From: JASEGV01 sp947085405
Lineage (GTDB): Bacteria > Bacteroidota > Ignavibacteria > UBA10030 > BY39
Assembly: GCA_947085405.1 (NCBI GenBank)
Contig: CAMTWO010000017.1
Coordinates: 11,316 to 75,315, forward strand
DNA length: 64,000 bases
Reading direction: 5' to 3'
In this document: positions 43,945 to 52,798 of the stretch, in pieces
Layout: every line of letters starts with the position of its first letter
How positions within the stretch are numbered: position 1 is the stretch's first letter
Notes under the pieces: model-generated
What the model saw: the letters and a program-made list of their open reading frames with translations, nothing else
What the model was told of the DNA's origin: nothing
Databases searched by the model: none
Translations under genes and position numbers: made by a program

Positions 43945-44313
43945 TCATTTTTTCTGGTATCGAATCTTTTGAGGGTCAACAACAATTGAAGCATTCTCCC
44001 AAGTCTCGACTGAATAATTGTCGAGTAATCGACGCAGGGTTTCTTGTGTTTGTTTGAAACCAGTAGGATATGTGTTCAACCGAACAACACCGTAACCGGG
44101 AATATTTGGAATCACTAATGGATTCTGGAAATCTTCATCGTATGTAACGATAACCATTTTCTGGTTTTGACAAAAATAAAATAGATCTTCGTCAGTCATC
44201 CGTTGAAGATTTAGCGTCCTCGTGGATGTTATAACGGCTTTGTTGCCGACTTCTTTTTGCATCCAATCGGTTACAGGTTCAGGAATGTTCTGGTCAAGCA
44301 GAATCTTGATCAT
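43945..44313 (-). CDS. DUF5615 PIN-like toxin
   Basis: This is a 122-residue protein opening with IKILLDQNIPEPVTDWM, the Asp-Asn start of the DUF5615 PIN-like fold, and containing VTYDEDFQN with the acidic pair (about 57-63). Such proteins are the presumed ribonuclease toxins paired with DUF433 antitoxins. It overlaps the antitoxin gene by four bases. It forms the whole content of the unit between copies 2 and 3 of the gene-end repeat and runs opposite to the dehydrogenase. Confidence 0.85.
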   Translation of the reverse strand: MIKILLDQNIPEPVTDWMQKEVGNKAVITSTRTLNLQRMTDEDLFYFCQNQKMVIVTYDEDFQNPLVIPNIPGYGVVRLNTYPTGFKQTQETLRRLLDNYSVETWENASIVVDPQKIRYQKK

Positions 44314-44537
44314 GAAGGTGCATTAATACTCAATTGTGTGTCGTCCACAAGTTCGATTGCATATGCAATGGCTGCTTCAATGTCTTCGCGAGTTAGTTCC
44401 GGGAAATTCTTGATAATGTCCTGTATCGATTCACCGCCAGCTAACGAGCCAAGAATATTTCGCACCATTATCCGTGTCCCATGAATAACGGGCTTGCCAT
44501 GGCATATATTCGGATTTACTTCTATGTGGTTGTTCAT
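44310..44537 (-). CDS. DUF433 antitoxin
   Basis: This is a 75-residue protein with the DUF433 signature HGKPVIHGTRIMVRNILGSLAGGES and the helix-turn-helix ILGSLAGGESIQDIIKNFPELTREDIEAAIAYA. It is the antitoxin partner of the DUF5615 protein and likely autoregulates. Its promoter must lie in 44538-44622, between it and gene-end copy 3. Confidence 0.88.
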   Translation of the reverse strand: MNNHIEVNPNICHGKPVIHGTRIMVRNILGSLAGGESIQDIIKNFPELTREDIEAAIAYAIELVDDTQLSINAPS

Positions 44538-44622
44538 GTTAATCTCACGTTTTCTAATTTATCTGTATAAAACATAATAAAAGAATGATGAAAAATCAAA
44601 TTCCGAGCGTTGTAAAAAAATG

Positions 44623-44664
44623 ATTACAGCGGCGGTTTGCAACGCGCGCAGATTGATAACTGAG
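44623..44664 (+). repeat. Gene-end repeat, copy 3
   Basis: GAT TAC AGC GGC GGT TTG CAA CGC GCG CAG ATT GAT AAC TGA encodes DYSGGLQRAQIDN-stop, the exact dehydrogenase C-terminus. It differs from copy 1 at five codons (Gly, Leu, Arg, Ala, Ile), all synonymous. Confidence 0.85.
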
Positions 44665-45098
44665 CGAAGGGCGTTGAGCCCGTCGAAACGCCATGTCCAG
44701 CAAGTTCAGACTCGACGGTTGCTTCGACAAGTTCAGCAACCGACAGAGAGTAGTAGGCCGGAATTTCATTCCGACTTACATTTTGGACTATCTCTGTAAC
44801 GGGGTGTGTAGCAAAGAAATATCAGAGATCTTATTAAGCCCTGATCGACGAACGGCTAGGGGCTTGTTGTTTTTTAGTATAATTTTTCGTATCTATTGTC
44901 AGTTATGACATACCGAATAATATTCTACATATCATTTTTCGAGCATCAGGAACACTTCTAAGTAACCTACCGCGATAAATGACCGCTCCTACGGTCTGAT
45001 TATCCTTTTTATTCCATTACATTTTTATTAACTAAAAATAATTAAGCTCTGAGTTGCTTAATATTATAAAAAATCTATCCACATAGAAAGAGAAAATT
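44665..45098. other. Gene-free gap with dispersed hairpins before lat
   Basis: No convincing gene is present. A palindrome CGGTTGCT/AGCAACCG (44716-44742) lies within a run that reads like a dispersed CGACAAGTTCAGCAAC-type repeat. A weak terminator AAGCCC/GGGCTT with GTTGTTTTTT follows (44836-44876). The last roughly 60 bases hold the promoter and AGAGAAA leader of lat. Confidence 0.45.
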
Positions 45099-46418
45099 AT
45101 GACACCGAAAATTTTACCTCAGAATGTCCACTCGACATTAAAAAAACATTTATTAGTCGATGGCTTCGATTTAGTTTTAGACCTTCAAAAAAGTCACGGC
45201 TCGTTTATCGTCGATTCTATAACCGGAAAAGAGTATCTCGATTTCTTTACTTTCGTTGCTTCAGTTCCAATCGGTATGAATCACCCGAAGATGAAGACTC
45301 CTGAATTTCTTGAAAAACTTACTTCAGTCGCAATCAACAAACCATCACTCTCCGATATTTATCCGGCAGAGCAAGCAGAGTTTGTAGAAACTTTCTCGCG
45401 TGTAGCAATGCCCGAATATTTACCACACGCATTCTTCATCGAAGGGGGTGCAGTCGGAATTGAAAACGCTCTCAAAGCTGCATTCGATTGGAAAATCAGG
45501 AAAAATTTTCTAAAAGGATACAAAGAAGAAAAGGGGACGCAAGTAATTCACTTCCAACAATCTTTTCACGGACGAACCGGCTACACAATGTCGTTGACGA
45601 ATACCGAGCCGGTAAAAATCGATCTGTATCCAAAATTCAAGTGGCCCAGAATTGTTAATCCAAAAATTAAATTCCCGTTGAATGAAGAAAACATAAAAGC
45701 TGTAATTCAAACAGAACAGTTGGCACTCAACCAAATTAAGGATGCAATCAAGAATAATCCTGATGATATTGCTGCGATGATTATCGAGCCGATACAAGGC
45801 GAAGGTGGCGACAATCATTTCCGGAAAGAATTCTTCGTTGAACTCCGCCGCATCGCCGACGAGAATGATATTATGTTGATATTCGATGAAGTGCAGACCG
45901 GCGTAGGAATGACAGGAAAAATGTGGGCGCATCAACATTTTGTTCAAGCTGATATGATTGCATTTGGGAAGAAGACACAGGTTTGCGGTTTCCTCTGCGG
46001 AAAAAGAATTGATGAGATACCTGACAACGTGTTCAAAGTCTCGAGCAGGTTGAATTCTACATGGGGCGGAAATATTGTTGATATGGTTCGTGCACAAAAG
46101 TATTTAGAAATTATCGAAGAAGAAAAATTAGTTGACAATGCACGCGTTATGGGTGAATACCTTCTTAAACAATTACACAATTTACAAACTGAGTTTCCAC
46201 CCACTGTCAGTAACGCACGCGGACTTGGACTCTTCTGTGCCTTCGATTTAAACACACCTGACGAACGGAACAAGCTAAAAAATTCCTGCTACGATAAAGG
46301 CCTGATAATATTAGGTTGTGGAGAAAAGTCTATGCGTTTCAGACCACCGCTTAATATTTCAAAGAGCGAGATTGATTTAGGAATTTCGATAATCAAGGAA
46401 GCGTTGAAACAGCTCTAA
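45099..46418 (+). CDS. lat: L-lysine 6-transaminase
   Basis: This is a 439-residue class III aminotransferase of full length. The start VHSTLKKHLLVDGFDLVLDL, the lysine-specific FFIEGGAVGIENALKAAFDWK, IFDEVQTGVGMTG (PLP-binding Asp) and the PLP Lys in AFGKKTQVCG identify LAT. It moves the epsilon amino group of lysine to 2-oxoglutarate, giving 2-aminoadipate 6-semialdehyde, which the dehydrogenase at 40605 can oxidise. The two genes were probably closer before insertion of the 3 kb between them. Confidence 0.92.
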   Translation: MTPKILPQNVHSTLKKHLLVDGFDLVLDLQKSHGSFIVDSITGKEYLDFFTFVASVPIGMNHPKMKTPEFLEKLTSVAINKPSLSDIYPAEQAEFVETFSRVAMPEYLPHAFFIEGGAVGIENALKAAFDWKIRKNFLKGYKEEKGTQVIHFQQSFHGRTGYTMSLTNTEPVKIDLYPKFKWPRIVNPKIKFPLNEENIKAVIQTEQLALNQIKDAIKNNPDDIAAMIIEPIQGEGGDNHFRKEFFVELRRIADENDIMLIFDEVQTGVGMTGKMWAHQHFVQADMIAFGKKTQVCGFLCGKRIDEIPDNVFKVSSRLNSTWGGNIVDMVRAQKYLEIIEEEKLVDNARVMGEYLLKQLHNLQTEFPPTVSNARGLGLFCAFDLNTPDERNKLKNSCYDKGLIILGCGEKSMRFRPPLNISKSEIDLGISIIKEALKQL

Positions 46419-46440
46419 TAAAAATTCAGTTAAGGATACA

Positions 46441-46476
46441 AGCCGGTTTCTCTTGATGAGAGGAATCGGCTTTTTT
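46441..46476 (+). terminator. Rho-independent terminator of lat
   Basis: AGCCGGTTTCTC (46441-46452) pairs with GAGGAATCGGCT (46460-46471) around TTGATGA, followed by six T. Position and shape are typical. Confidence 0.85.
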
Positions 46477-46662
46477 GTTTATCTATTGCCGATAAGAAAT
46501 GTGGCTAAAACCAATTACTTATACTCTTATTTTATCAGATCACTGATTGAACCGGAATCGATGCTTCCTCAAATCTACATTCTCCAATCTAAAATCTATA
46601 ATAATTTGATTTTGTGTATAAATTTATATAGTTTTTCAATAAACAATTAACAGGATTTGCAA

Positions 46663-46908
46663 ATGTTAACAGCTTACATACAGGCAGCGATGAAGCGAGC
46701 GCATTACGAAATACTTGCCGATAACGAAGGATATTATGGTAATATCCCTGGATTCCAAGGTGTATGGGCGAACGCCGAAACTCTTGAAGAGTGCAGAGAG
46801 GAGCTACGTGAAGCTCTTGAAGATTGGATACTTTTTGGGTTAAGGTTAGGACATACTCTCCCAGAGGTTGATGGGTTAAAATTAGAAGTAATTAAAGAGG
46901 CAATATAA
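46663..46908 (+). CDS. hicB: HicB-family antitoxin
   Basis: The start is the ATG at 46663, two codons after an in-frame TTG, giving 81 residues. The HicB partial RNase-H-like fold is clear: AHYEILADNEGYYGNIPGFQGVWANAETLEECREELREALEDWI. It normally binds HicA and represses the operon. Its TAA overlaps the HicA ATG by one base. Confidence 0.9.
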   Translation: MLTAYIQAAMKRAHYEILADNEGYYGNIPGFQGVWANAETLEECREELREALEDWILFGLRLGHTLPEVDGLKLEVIKEAI

Positions 46909-47126
46909 TGCCGGTATTTGGGCCGATTTCGAGACAAAATTTGGTCCGCTATTTAAAGCAACTAGAATTTAAAGGGCCGATGTCGGGTGGAAAACCTGAG
47001 TTTATGTTAAAAGATAGATTAAAACTCATACTACCAAATCCTCATGGAAAGGACATCGGAAAAAATTTTTTGCATGCTATTCTCAAAGAAGCTGGCATAA
47101 GCAAAAGTGAATGGGAAAAATTGTAA
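46908..47126 (+). CDS. hicA: HicA-family toxin with substituted catalytic His
   Basis: This is a 72-residue double-stranded-RNA-binding-like fold typical of the mRNA interferase HicA (ISRQNLVRYLKQLEF, LKLILPNPHGKDIGKNFLHAILKEAGI). Related proteins have GGKHEFM at the active site; here residue 30 is Pro (GGKPEFM). Loss of the catalytic His should weaken or abolish RNA cleavage, so this may be a disarmed toxin kept with its antitoxin. The fold and length are otherwise intact. Confidence 0.85.
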   Translation: MPVFGPISRQNLVRYLKQLEFKGPMSGGKPEFMLKDRLKLILPNPHGKDIGKNFLHAILKEAGISKSEWEKL

Positions 47127-47308
47127 TTTTGCTTTCATATCCCAGTGTTGAATAATTTGTATTTCTATTTTTATATTGCAGTCGACTTTAGTCAACCGAT
47201 CAGAAATAAGAAACAAAATGCTTTATGTGGCTGAAGCCAAATCATTTCTTATTTTCCAATCAGTTCACTGAAGTGAACAGTAATGAATACTCTAAAAAAA
47301 TCCCAAAT

Positions 47309-47357
47309 CCCCGCCTGACCCGCTCGAACAGATTTATCGGGCGAGCCGGCGGGCGGG
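47309..47357. repeat. 49-base dispersed palindromic repeat, copy A
   Basis: It begins CCCCGCCTGACCCGCTCGAA and ends GCCGGCGGGCGGG. The GC-rich ends can pair around ATTTATC. The second copy at 59493-59541 matches at 46 of 49 positions. It lies 16 bases beyond the stop of the minus-strand porD gene and may act as a terminator or a REP-like mobile sequence. Confidence 0.75.
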
Positions 47358-47372
47358 TAAAATCCTACAATC

Positions 47373-48275
47373 TCACTTAATTCTGAGTTTATACTCCTCG
47401 TAACTCTTTTGGTGGGCGGGGTCGTAAGTACCTAATTTATTATAGATTTCCGGGTCTTTTGAATCAAGGTACAATTCACATAGCTCTAAATATTTGGTAT
47501 CGAAGAATGCTTTAATCAAAATTATCCGCTCGTTGTTTTTTTTCTGAAAATTACCTATACTTTCTACAGCTTTTAAAACATTTTCGAGGGCTTTAGATTT
47601 GTTCCGACTAAGCAGGTCGAGTCCCTTGTAATGGTAAACGTAATACGCCTCCCGAATAACTTTATTCTTTGGATTGATAATTTCTTCGATGAATTGAATC
47701 CGATTATAAGTACCCGAAGATTTCAAATCCCAACCCGATGAAGCTCCGCCTCCCGAGCGTGCTTTACTCGCAATATCAACTGCCATTTGGAAATATTCTG
47801 TACCATCGGTTGGTTTGAACGAGTCATAATCAAAACCGAGAATGATATAAATATAAAAATCAATGAAACTTGTAACAGGATCGTATTGAGGATTATTATG
47901 ATGGATCGGTTGATTTCGGACGAAAGTAAATTCCCATTTATCATCGAATATCCGAACCGTACCCGTGCTTTTATCCGATTTATAAATTTGTCGTTGGCTG
48001 CCTATAAAAACTTGTGCTGTGTATTTATTTTCAGACGGCGAACCTTTGAAGAAAATTTCAAAATTACATTTTATTTTCTGACCGCCAAAATCATCTTTAG
48101 TCCATCTGTAATTGTTGATGTAATCCTCGATCCGCTGTTCGAAACCGGAAATGTTTTCGAGTGCTTCAGCGGTCAAATTTTCCGTATTCAATGTAACGTT
48201 ACAATCAATTTCCTGTGCAACTGTGTAGTTGGTCATAAAAAAAATGATTGCGAAAGATACTAATGTGATTTTCAT
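47373..48275 (-). CDS. porD: PorD-like T9SS protein (DUF4835)
   Basis: This is a 300-residue protein with a signal peptide (about 1-20, cut before QEIDCNVTLNTENL). The DUF4835 pattern is clear: IEDYINNYRWTKDDFGGQKIKCNFEIFF, then a middle FIDFYIYIILGFDYDSF and GWDLKSSGTYNR. PorD is required for type IX secretion in Porphyromonas. It fits the sorting domains of several secreted proteins in this window. It is divergent from the PorV/PorQ-like gene. Confidence 0.9.
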   Translation of the reverse strand: MKITLVSFAIIFFMTNYTVAQEIDCNVTLNTENLTAEALENISGFEQRIEDYINNYRWTKDDFGGQKIKCNFEIFFKGSPSENKYTAQVFIGSQRQIYKSDKSTGTVRIFDDKWEFTFVRNQPIHHNNPQYDPVTSFIDFYIYIILGFDYDSFKPTDGTEYFQMAVDIASKARSGGGASSGWDLKSSGTYNRIQFIEEIINPKNKVIREAYYVYHYKGLDLLSRNKSKALENVLKAVESIGNFQKKNNERIILIKAFFDTKYLELCELYLDSKDPEIYNKLGTYDPAHQKSYEEYKLRIK

Positions 48276-48353
48276 ATCAATACTCTATTTGTTTAATTCA
48301 ATATAGTTATTTTATTCAATTAGTTCAAGCATCAATTAAAATTTGGAGGTAAT

Positions 48354-49169
48354 ATGAGGGTAGTAATAATCTTCTTATTCCTGCTTCAACATTCGGTCTT
48401 GGCAGGATTTGAACAAACAAATTTGGGTTCGAGAAGTAATGCAATAGGTGGAGCTTTTGTGGGTTTATCGGACGATTGCTGGGGTATTTTTTATAATCCT
48501 GCTGGATTATCCCGTTTGATTCACAATGAAGCGGCAGTTTATTATTCGCCGCGTCCTTTTGGGTTGAACGAATTATCAACAACTGCGCTTGCTGCAAATT
48601 ATTCTACTAAATTCGGAACGTTCGCTCTCGCTGCAAAAAAATATGGCTTCGAGCTTTATAAAGAAATTTCAGGAACTCTATCGTATGCAAATTCTTTTTT
48701 AGGAATAAATATCGGGACGAGTTTTCATATTCATACATTAACGATTAAAGGTTACGGAAACGATTTCACGATTGGTGTGGATATTGGAATTATGTTTCCG
48801 CTTGCATACAATTTACTCTTCGGCTTTTCAGCGCAAAATATTAACGTACCAACAATTGGAAGGATAAAAGAAAAATTACCGCAGGTATTTTCGTTCGGAA
48901 CTTCTTACTCGCCGATTAACAATTTGTTTTTGCTGATGGATTATGAAAAAGAAATTATGTTCGATGGTACGGTAAAAGCCGGGTTCGAATATTGGCTTTT
49001 TGAATTTACAGCTTTACGGTTTGGTGTGAACGAGAAGCCATCAACTATTTCGGCGGGATTGGGCTTGAAATATTCATCGATGAAAATTGATTATGCAATT
49101 ATCAGCCATCAGGAACTTGGACTCACACATTCAATCACGATTGGATTTTTGTGGGGAGAAAGAAAATGA
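48354..49169 (+). CDS. PorV/PorQ-family outer-membrane protein
   Basis: This is a 271-residue protein with a signal peptide (about 1-18). The N-terminal FEQTNLGSRSNAIGGAFVGLSDDCWGIFYNPAGLSRL is the hallmark of the PorV/PorQ FadL-like barrel family. PorV shuttles T9SS cargo and PorQ serves the secretion machinery; which one this is cannot be decided here. Its TGA overlaps the ATG of the next gene (ATGA), so the two are coupled. Confidence 0.85.
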   Translation: MRVVIIFLFLLQHSVLAGFEQTNLGSRSNAIGGAFVGLSDDCWGIFYNPAGLSRLIHNEAAVYYSPRPFGLNELSTTALAANYSTKFGTFALAAKKYGFELYKEISGTLSYANSFLGINIGTSFHIHTLTIKGYGNDFTIGVDIGIMFPLAYNLLFGFSAQNINVPTIGRIKEKLPQVFSFGTSYSPINNLFLLMDYEKEIMFDGTVKAGFEYWLFEFTALRFGVNEKPSTISAGLGLKYSSMKIDYAIISHQELGLTHSITIGFLWGERK

Positions 49170-50929
49170 TTCGATTTATTCAACTATTTCTGATATTCGT
49201 ATGGTTTTCACCGGCACTTTCACAAATTGATACAGAAGACACGACCGACGTAGAGATTGAAAATTTAGTAGAGCAAACTACAGAGGAAGAAGACTCACAA
49301 TTACTCGATGTTTTTGAAACCGAGCCAACACTTGTTCAGAAATATATTTGGAGTCTGCCATCGGTAGATGTCCGCTCGCGAATCCGGCAAAAGCTGCAAA
49401 CGAGTCGTGGATATAATGAGGGAAAGTATTTAGGAAGTCCGGTAGTTTCTTATCAAAGGATGAAAATAAATCAGGGCGAAAATATTTCGGGCGGGCTGCT
49501 TGTAGAAAAAGATGCGGGGGAAAGAAAGTTCAACGACTATAATAATTATTTTATACGAATTCAGAATTTAGGTTTTATAAAATCTGTAGTGATTGGCGAT
49601 TATGTAATCGAAGCCGGGCAGGGCTTGGTAATGTGGCGGGGGTATGATTTTACGAAAGGTGCCAATATCAAAGCCGGTTCAATCCGTAAAGGGAGAGACC
49701 TGATGCCGCATCTATCGGCTGACGGGGTCGGATTTCTTCGCGGCTTCGCAACTCATTTGAACTGGCGGAGATTTAATGGATTGATTTTTTATTCCAGCAA
49801 AAACCTGAGTGCCTCGGTGGATAGCTTGGGGAATGTAACAAGTTTTTATTCGGGTTATTATCGCACAAATTCTGAAATTGCAAAGCGTGAAAATCTGAAC
49901 GAAAAAGTTTTTGGCGCCCGGGCTGCATACGATTTATATGGGGACTTCAAGTTCGGGCTGACTTGGGTTACGAGTTCATACTCTAAACAGATCAAAGCTG
50001 CCGGGAATAATTTATTCTCAAATTACGGTTTTGATTATACTTTGAAAATGAATCGGATAAGTTTGTATGGCGAGATTGCATCGAATTCTAAGATGGATTT
50101 GAGCGGGATCAGTGTTCTTGCAATTAGTCCGAATGCTTTCGTTGATGTGGTTGCCTTGTATAGAAATTATTCGCCAAACTATTTTAACCGGTTCGCAAAT
50201 CCGTTCGGTGAATCATTTGGTGGGTCGAACGAAGAAGGTTTCTTTATCGGCTTGGAATTGAAATTATTCAGAGGGATAAAATTAATCGGTTACAGCGATA
50301 AGTTTGTTTTCCCGAAGAGTAAAGAGCTAAATTTTTCAAAGCGAGGGAATGAATACTTTACGCAGTTCGATTATAAAATAAATAAAAATCTTTTCGTTAC
50401 TTTGAGGTACAAAAATAAATCGTCCGATGATTTTCAAAAAAATCTTGATGAAATGAATAGAGAAATCAAAATTATTGATCAAACGGTCAGAAGTAACTAC
50501 CGCATCAATGTTGATTACGATTTATCAAAGTTCGTACGATTGAGATGGCGATTCGAATACCGCACTGTAAAATCCAATATTACAAAAGTAATTGAGATTG
50601 GCAGGATGCTTTTTCAAGATTTGAGTATAAAATCAAAAAAGCGATGGACGCTTAACTTCAGGATTAGTTATTTCAAATCCGATTCATACTATTCCGGAAT
50701 AAGTCAGTATGAAAATGATTTACGGGGCGTTCTCTCGATTCCGGTTTTATATGGACAGGGAATCAAGTGGTATGTTTTATTGAAGTATCAGATCATCAAC
50801 TCGTTTGATTTGTCTCTCAAATATTCATATCTGATTCGTGAAGATGTGAGGAAAATCGGGAGTGGATGGGACGAACTGCCGGCAAATGTGGATAACAGAA
50901 TTGGTTTGCAGTTGGATTTGAGGTTGTAA
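49166..50929 (+). CDS. Large outer-membrane beta-barrel protein
   Basis: The start is the ATG at 49166, overlapping the preceding stop (ATGA); this gives a signal peptide (about 1-20) and 587 residues. After an acidic stretch the chain shows the pattern SRIRQKLQTSRGYNEGKYLGSP...VVIGDYVIEAGQGLVMWRGYDFTKGA, which in related Bacteroidota proteins follows a helix-hairpin-helix domain. That domain is absent or degenerate here. The rest is barrel strands to the end (GLQLDLRL). Function unknown, presumably outer membrane. Confidence 0.7.
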   Translation: MIRFIQLFLIFVWFSPALSQIDTEDTTDVEIENLVEQTTEEEDSQLLDVFETEPTLVQKYIWSLPSVDVRSRIRQKLQTSRGYNEGKYLGSPVVSYQRMKINQGENISGGLLVEKDAGERKFNDYNNYFIRIQNLGFIKSVVIGDYVIEAGQGLVMWRGYDFTKGANIKAGSIRKGRDLMPHLSADGVGFLRGFATHLNWRRFNGLIFYSSKNLSASVDSLGNVTSFYSGYYRTNSEIAKRENLNEKVFGARAAYDLYGDFKFGLTWVTSSYSKQIKAAGNNLFSNYGFDYTLKMNRISLYGEIASNSKMDLSGISVLAISPNAFVDVVALYRNYSPNYFNRFANPFGESFGGSNEEGFFIGLELKLFRGIKLIGYSDKFVFPKSKELNFSKRGNEYFTQFDYKINKNLFVTLRYKNKSSDDFQKNLDEMNREIKIIDQTVRSNYRINVDYDLSKFVRLRWRFEYRTVKSNITKVIEIGRMLFQDLSIKSKKRWTLNFRISYFKSDSYYSGISQYENDLRGVLSIPVLYGQGIKWYVLLKYQIINSFDLSLKYSYLIREDVRKIGSGWDELPANVDNRIGLQLDLRL

Positions 50930-50993
50930 AACTTCCGATTTCTTTATTTTTAATTGTAAGTCGTAGACCGACTCTCCACTTGTAAATCGTATA

Positions 50994-51085
50994 GACGATG
51001 CAGTGCATCGTCTCGCTCAGATTTTTTTAAAAATATTTTGTATATCAAGGTGAGACGACTCGCCCCCGATAGCAATCGGGGTCTC
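50994..51085. repeat. Two small hairpins in the convergent gap
   Basis: GACGATGCA/TGCATCGTC (50994-51012) and CCCCGATAGCAATCGGGG (51063-51080) lie between the convergent genes ending at 50929 and 51091. GTCTC strings flank the hairpins. They could terminate both transcripts. Confidence 0.45.
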
Positions 51086-51090
51086 TACCT

Positions 51091-52797
51091 TTACGCTTTC
51101 ATTCTCTCGCCTAATTCTTCGACTGTAAATATCCAACCCACAATTTTACCCGGTTGTATATCTTTAAAGTTTTTCCAGTATTCTTTTGTGCGCATAAAGC
51201 GTGAACTTGTATCGCCGTTTGGAATTCGGTCCATTTCATGAAACACACGATTAAAGCGGTTCTTCCATCTTTGCATATTCGAAACACGCAAATCAACCCA
51301 GCCATCGTGCGACCATAAATCGATTTTTGTTTGGTTAATAGGAAGTTCCCCTTCACCTTTGTAAGGTGGAATTTTAATATCATCTCCGCGTAATAAAGTT
51401 TTTCCATCGGGGAGAAGTATCGGAATTCCGATTGATATAATCTGAGAACGGAGTTGAGTATTCTTCGAAATTATTTCATTTAATTTTTTGGAAAGTACTT
51501 TAGCATCAGTTTTTGTTACAGTAATCATATCTTTAAAACCTAATTTCAACAGATACGATTCATACAATAACTTTGATAAGCGGGGAGGACCCAACATTTC
51601 GAATGCAATGCTATCCACGTTGTGATTTTTCTCGAGACTTTCCATTTTTTTGAGAGCGGCTTCGAGTAAAACACCTGCACGAAAAGTAGGTTCAAGCGTT
51701 GCATGGTCGAGTGCGTTGATGATATCGTGTCCTGTATTTCCCCCCACAATCTCGTAAACTACTGAGTCGGCAATTTCTTCGGGAGTTACATACTCCATCT
51801 GTCCGGGCATTGAGATTGCCTCGAACTCGCCCTTCGAGAAAATGCCATTCTCACCGGTATCAATAAAAACAGATTTCAAAGTTTTTCCTGAAGGTTTCCC
51901 GAATTGCTGCAGCTTTAAAGTAAGTTTTCCATCTAACTTATAGCCATTTTCAGGGGGACAATCGTAAAGTTGAACTGCTTTACCCCGTTTTTTAATTTCG
52001 CCGTAAGCAATTTTTTTCCAAGCGATAGCTGCTGTCGGTTTTATCTCTTTTATAATCGGACCATCGGGGGTTCGCCCCATCACGAAGAGCAACATAGTAT
52101 GTGCACCTGCTACTGAAGATTTTGAAAGTAAAACCCGCGACGGCTTTTCTTCGCTGTGTGTGTATGGGATATTCAAGCCCATCCCACCGGTTCCACTCGT
52201 TCCAATCTTCAAATAAATTTTTGTGTTTGCCGCCATCATCGAACGATACATTACTTGCACATGGCGGACAAGTTGAGGAACATACAATGTGCATATCAAA
52301 CGTTCTGTTATTTCAAATAAATTATTTTTCTTATTCGCCTTTGCCGCTTTTAATTCGTTGATGACATTGAGCGAACTTTGGAAAATATTTTGATACGCAA
52401 TTGCCGTTGCCGAATTAACACAATCGATTACGACTTCAGGTTTGTATTTCATAAGTAGTTTATATACGGCGGTTACTTTTAACGCACTTTCAGTTAATTC
52501 ATCAACGATATCGTGCATGAAGATTTCTCGCTTCTTTTCGTCGGCAAGAATTTCTTCACGCGGTATGTCTTTAAATTCATCGCGTACAAAAATATTTCCC
52601 CACCAAGGAATAAAAAAATCTTTCTCCACATTTGGATATTCCTTACGAAGGTTCTCTACTGCATCGAGAGCTTCTTCCTTCAGCAACGAAGTTACAATGA
52701 TGCGTCTGGGTTTTCGCACCATAAGTTTACGGCAAACTGCAGAGCCAACTAAACCCCAGCCGCCGATTACACAAATTGTTTTTCCTTTAATGTCCAT
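51091..52797 (-). CDS. NAD(P)-binding Rossmann protein, uncharacterised
   Basis: This is a 568-residue protein. The N-terminus KTICVIGGWGLVGSAVCRKLM is a dinucleotide-binding motif (GxxGxxG) of the epimerase/saccharopine-dehydrogenase style, followed by CVNSATAIAYQ and KIGTSGTGGMGLNIPYTHSEE. The last roughly 200 residues (FEMLGPPRLSKLLYESYLLK, HDGWVDLRVSNMQRWKNRF) have no family I recognise. It is probably a cytoplasmic dehydrogenase or epimerase-like enzyme. Only one base separates it from the next minus-strand gene upstream. Confidence 0.65.
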   Translation of the reverse strand: MDIKGKTICVIGGWGLVGSAVCRKLMVRKPRRIIVTSLLKEEALDAVENLRKEYPNVEKDFFIPWWGNIFVRDEFKDIPREEILADEKKREIFMHDIVDELTESALKVTAVYKLLMKYKPEVVIDCVNSATAIAYQNIFQSSLNVINELKAAKANKKNNLFEITERLICTLYVPQLVRHVQVMYRSMMAANTKIYLKIGTSGTGGMGLNIPYTHSEEKPSRVLLSKSSVAGAHTMLLFVMGRTPDGPIIKEIKPTAAIAWKKIAYGEIKKRGKAVQLYDCPPENGYKLDGKLTLKLQQFGKPSGKTLKSVFIDTGENGIFSKGEFEAISMPGQMEYVTPEEIADSVVYEIVGGNTGHDIINALDHATLEPTFRAGVLLEAALKKMESLEKNHNVDSIAFEMLGPPRLSKLLYESYLLKLGFKDMITVTKTDAKVLSKKLNEIISKNTQLRSQIISIGIPILLPDGKTLLRGDDIKIPPYKGEGELPINQTKIDLWSHDGWVDLRVSNMQRWKNRFNRVFHEMDRIPNGDTSSRFMRTKEYWKNFKDIQPGKIVGWIFTVEELGERMKA

Positions 52798-52798
52798 A

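Noticed and set aside
42090..44664. Integron cassette array
   Set aside because: The repeats are not attC-like palindromes and no integrase is present; they are gene ends. The likeness is only in layout.
44693..44908. Open frame of 71 codons in the gap before lat
   Set aside because: It lies over dispersed hairpins and a weak terminator and has no recognisable protein pattern.
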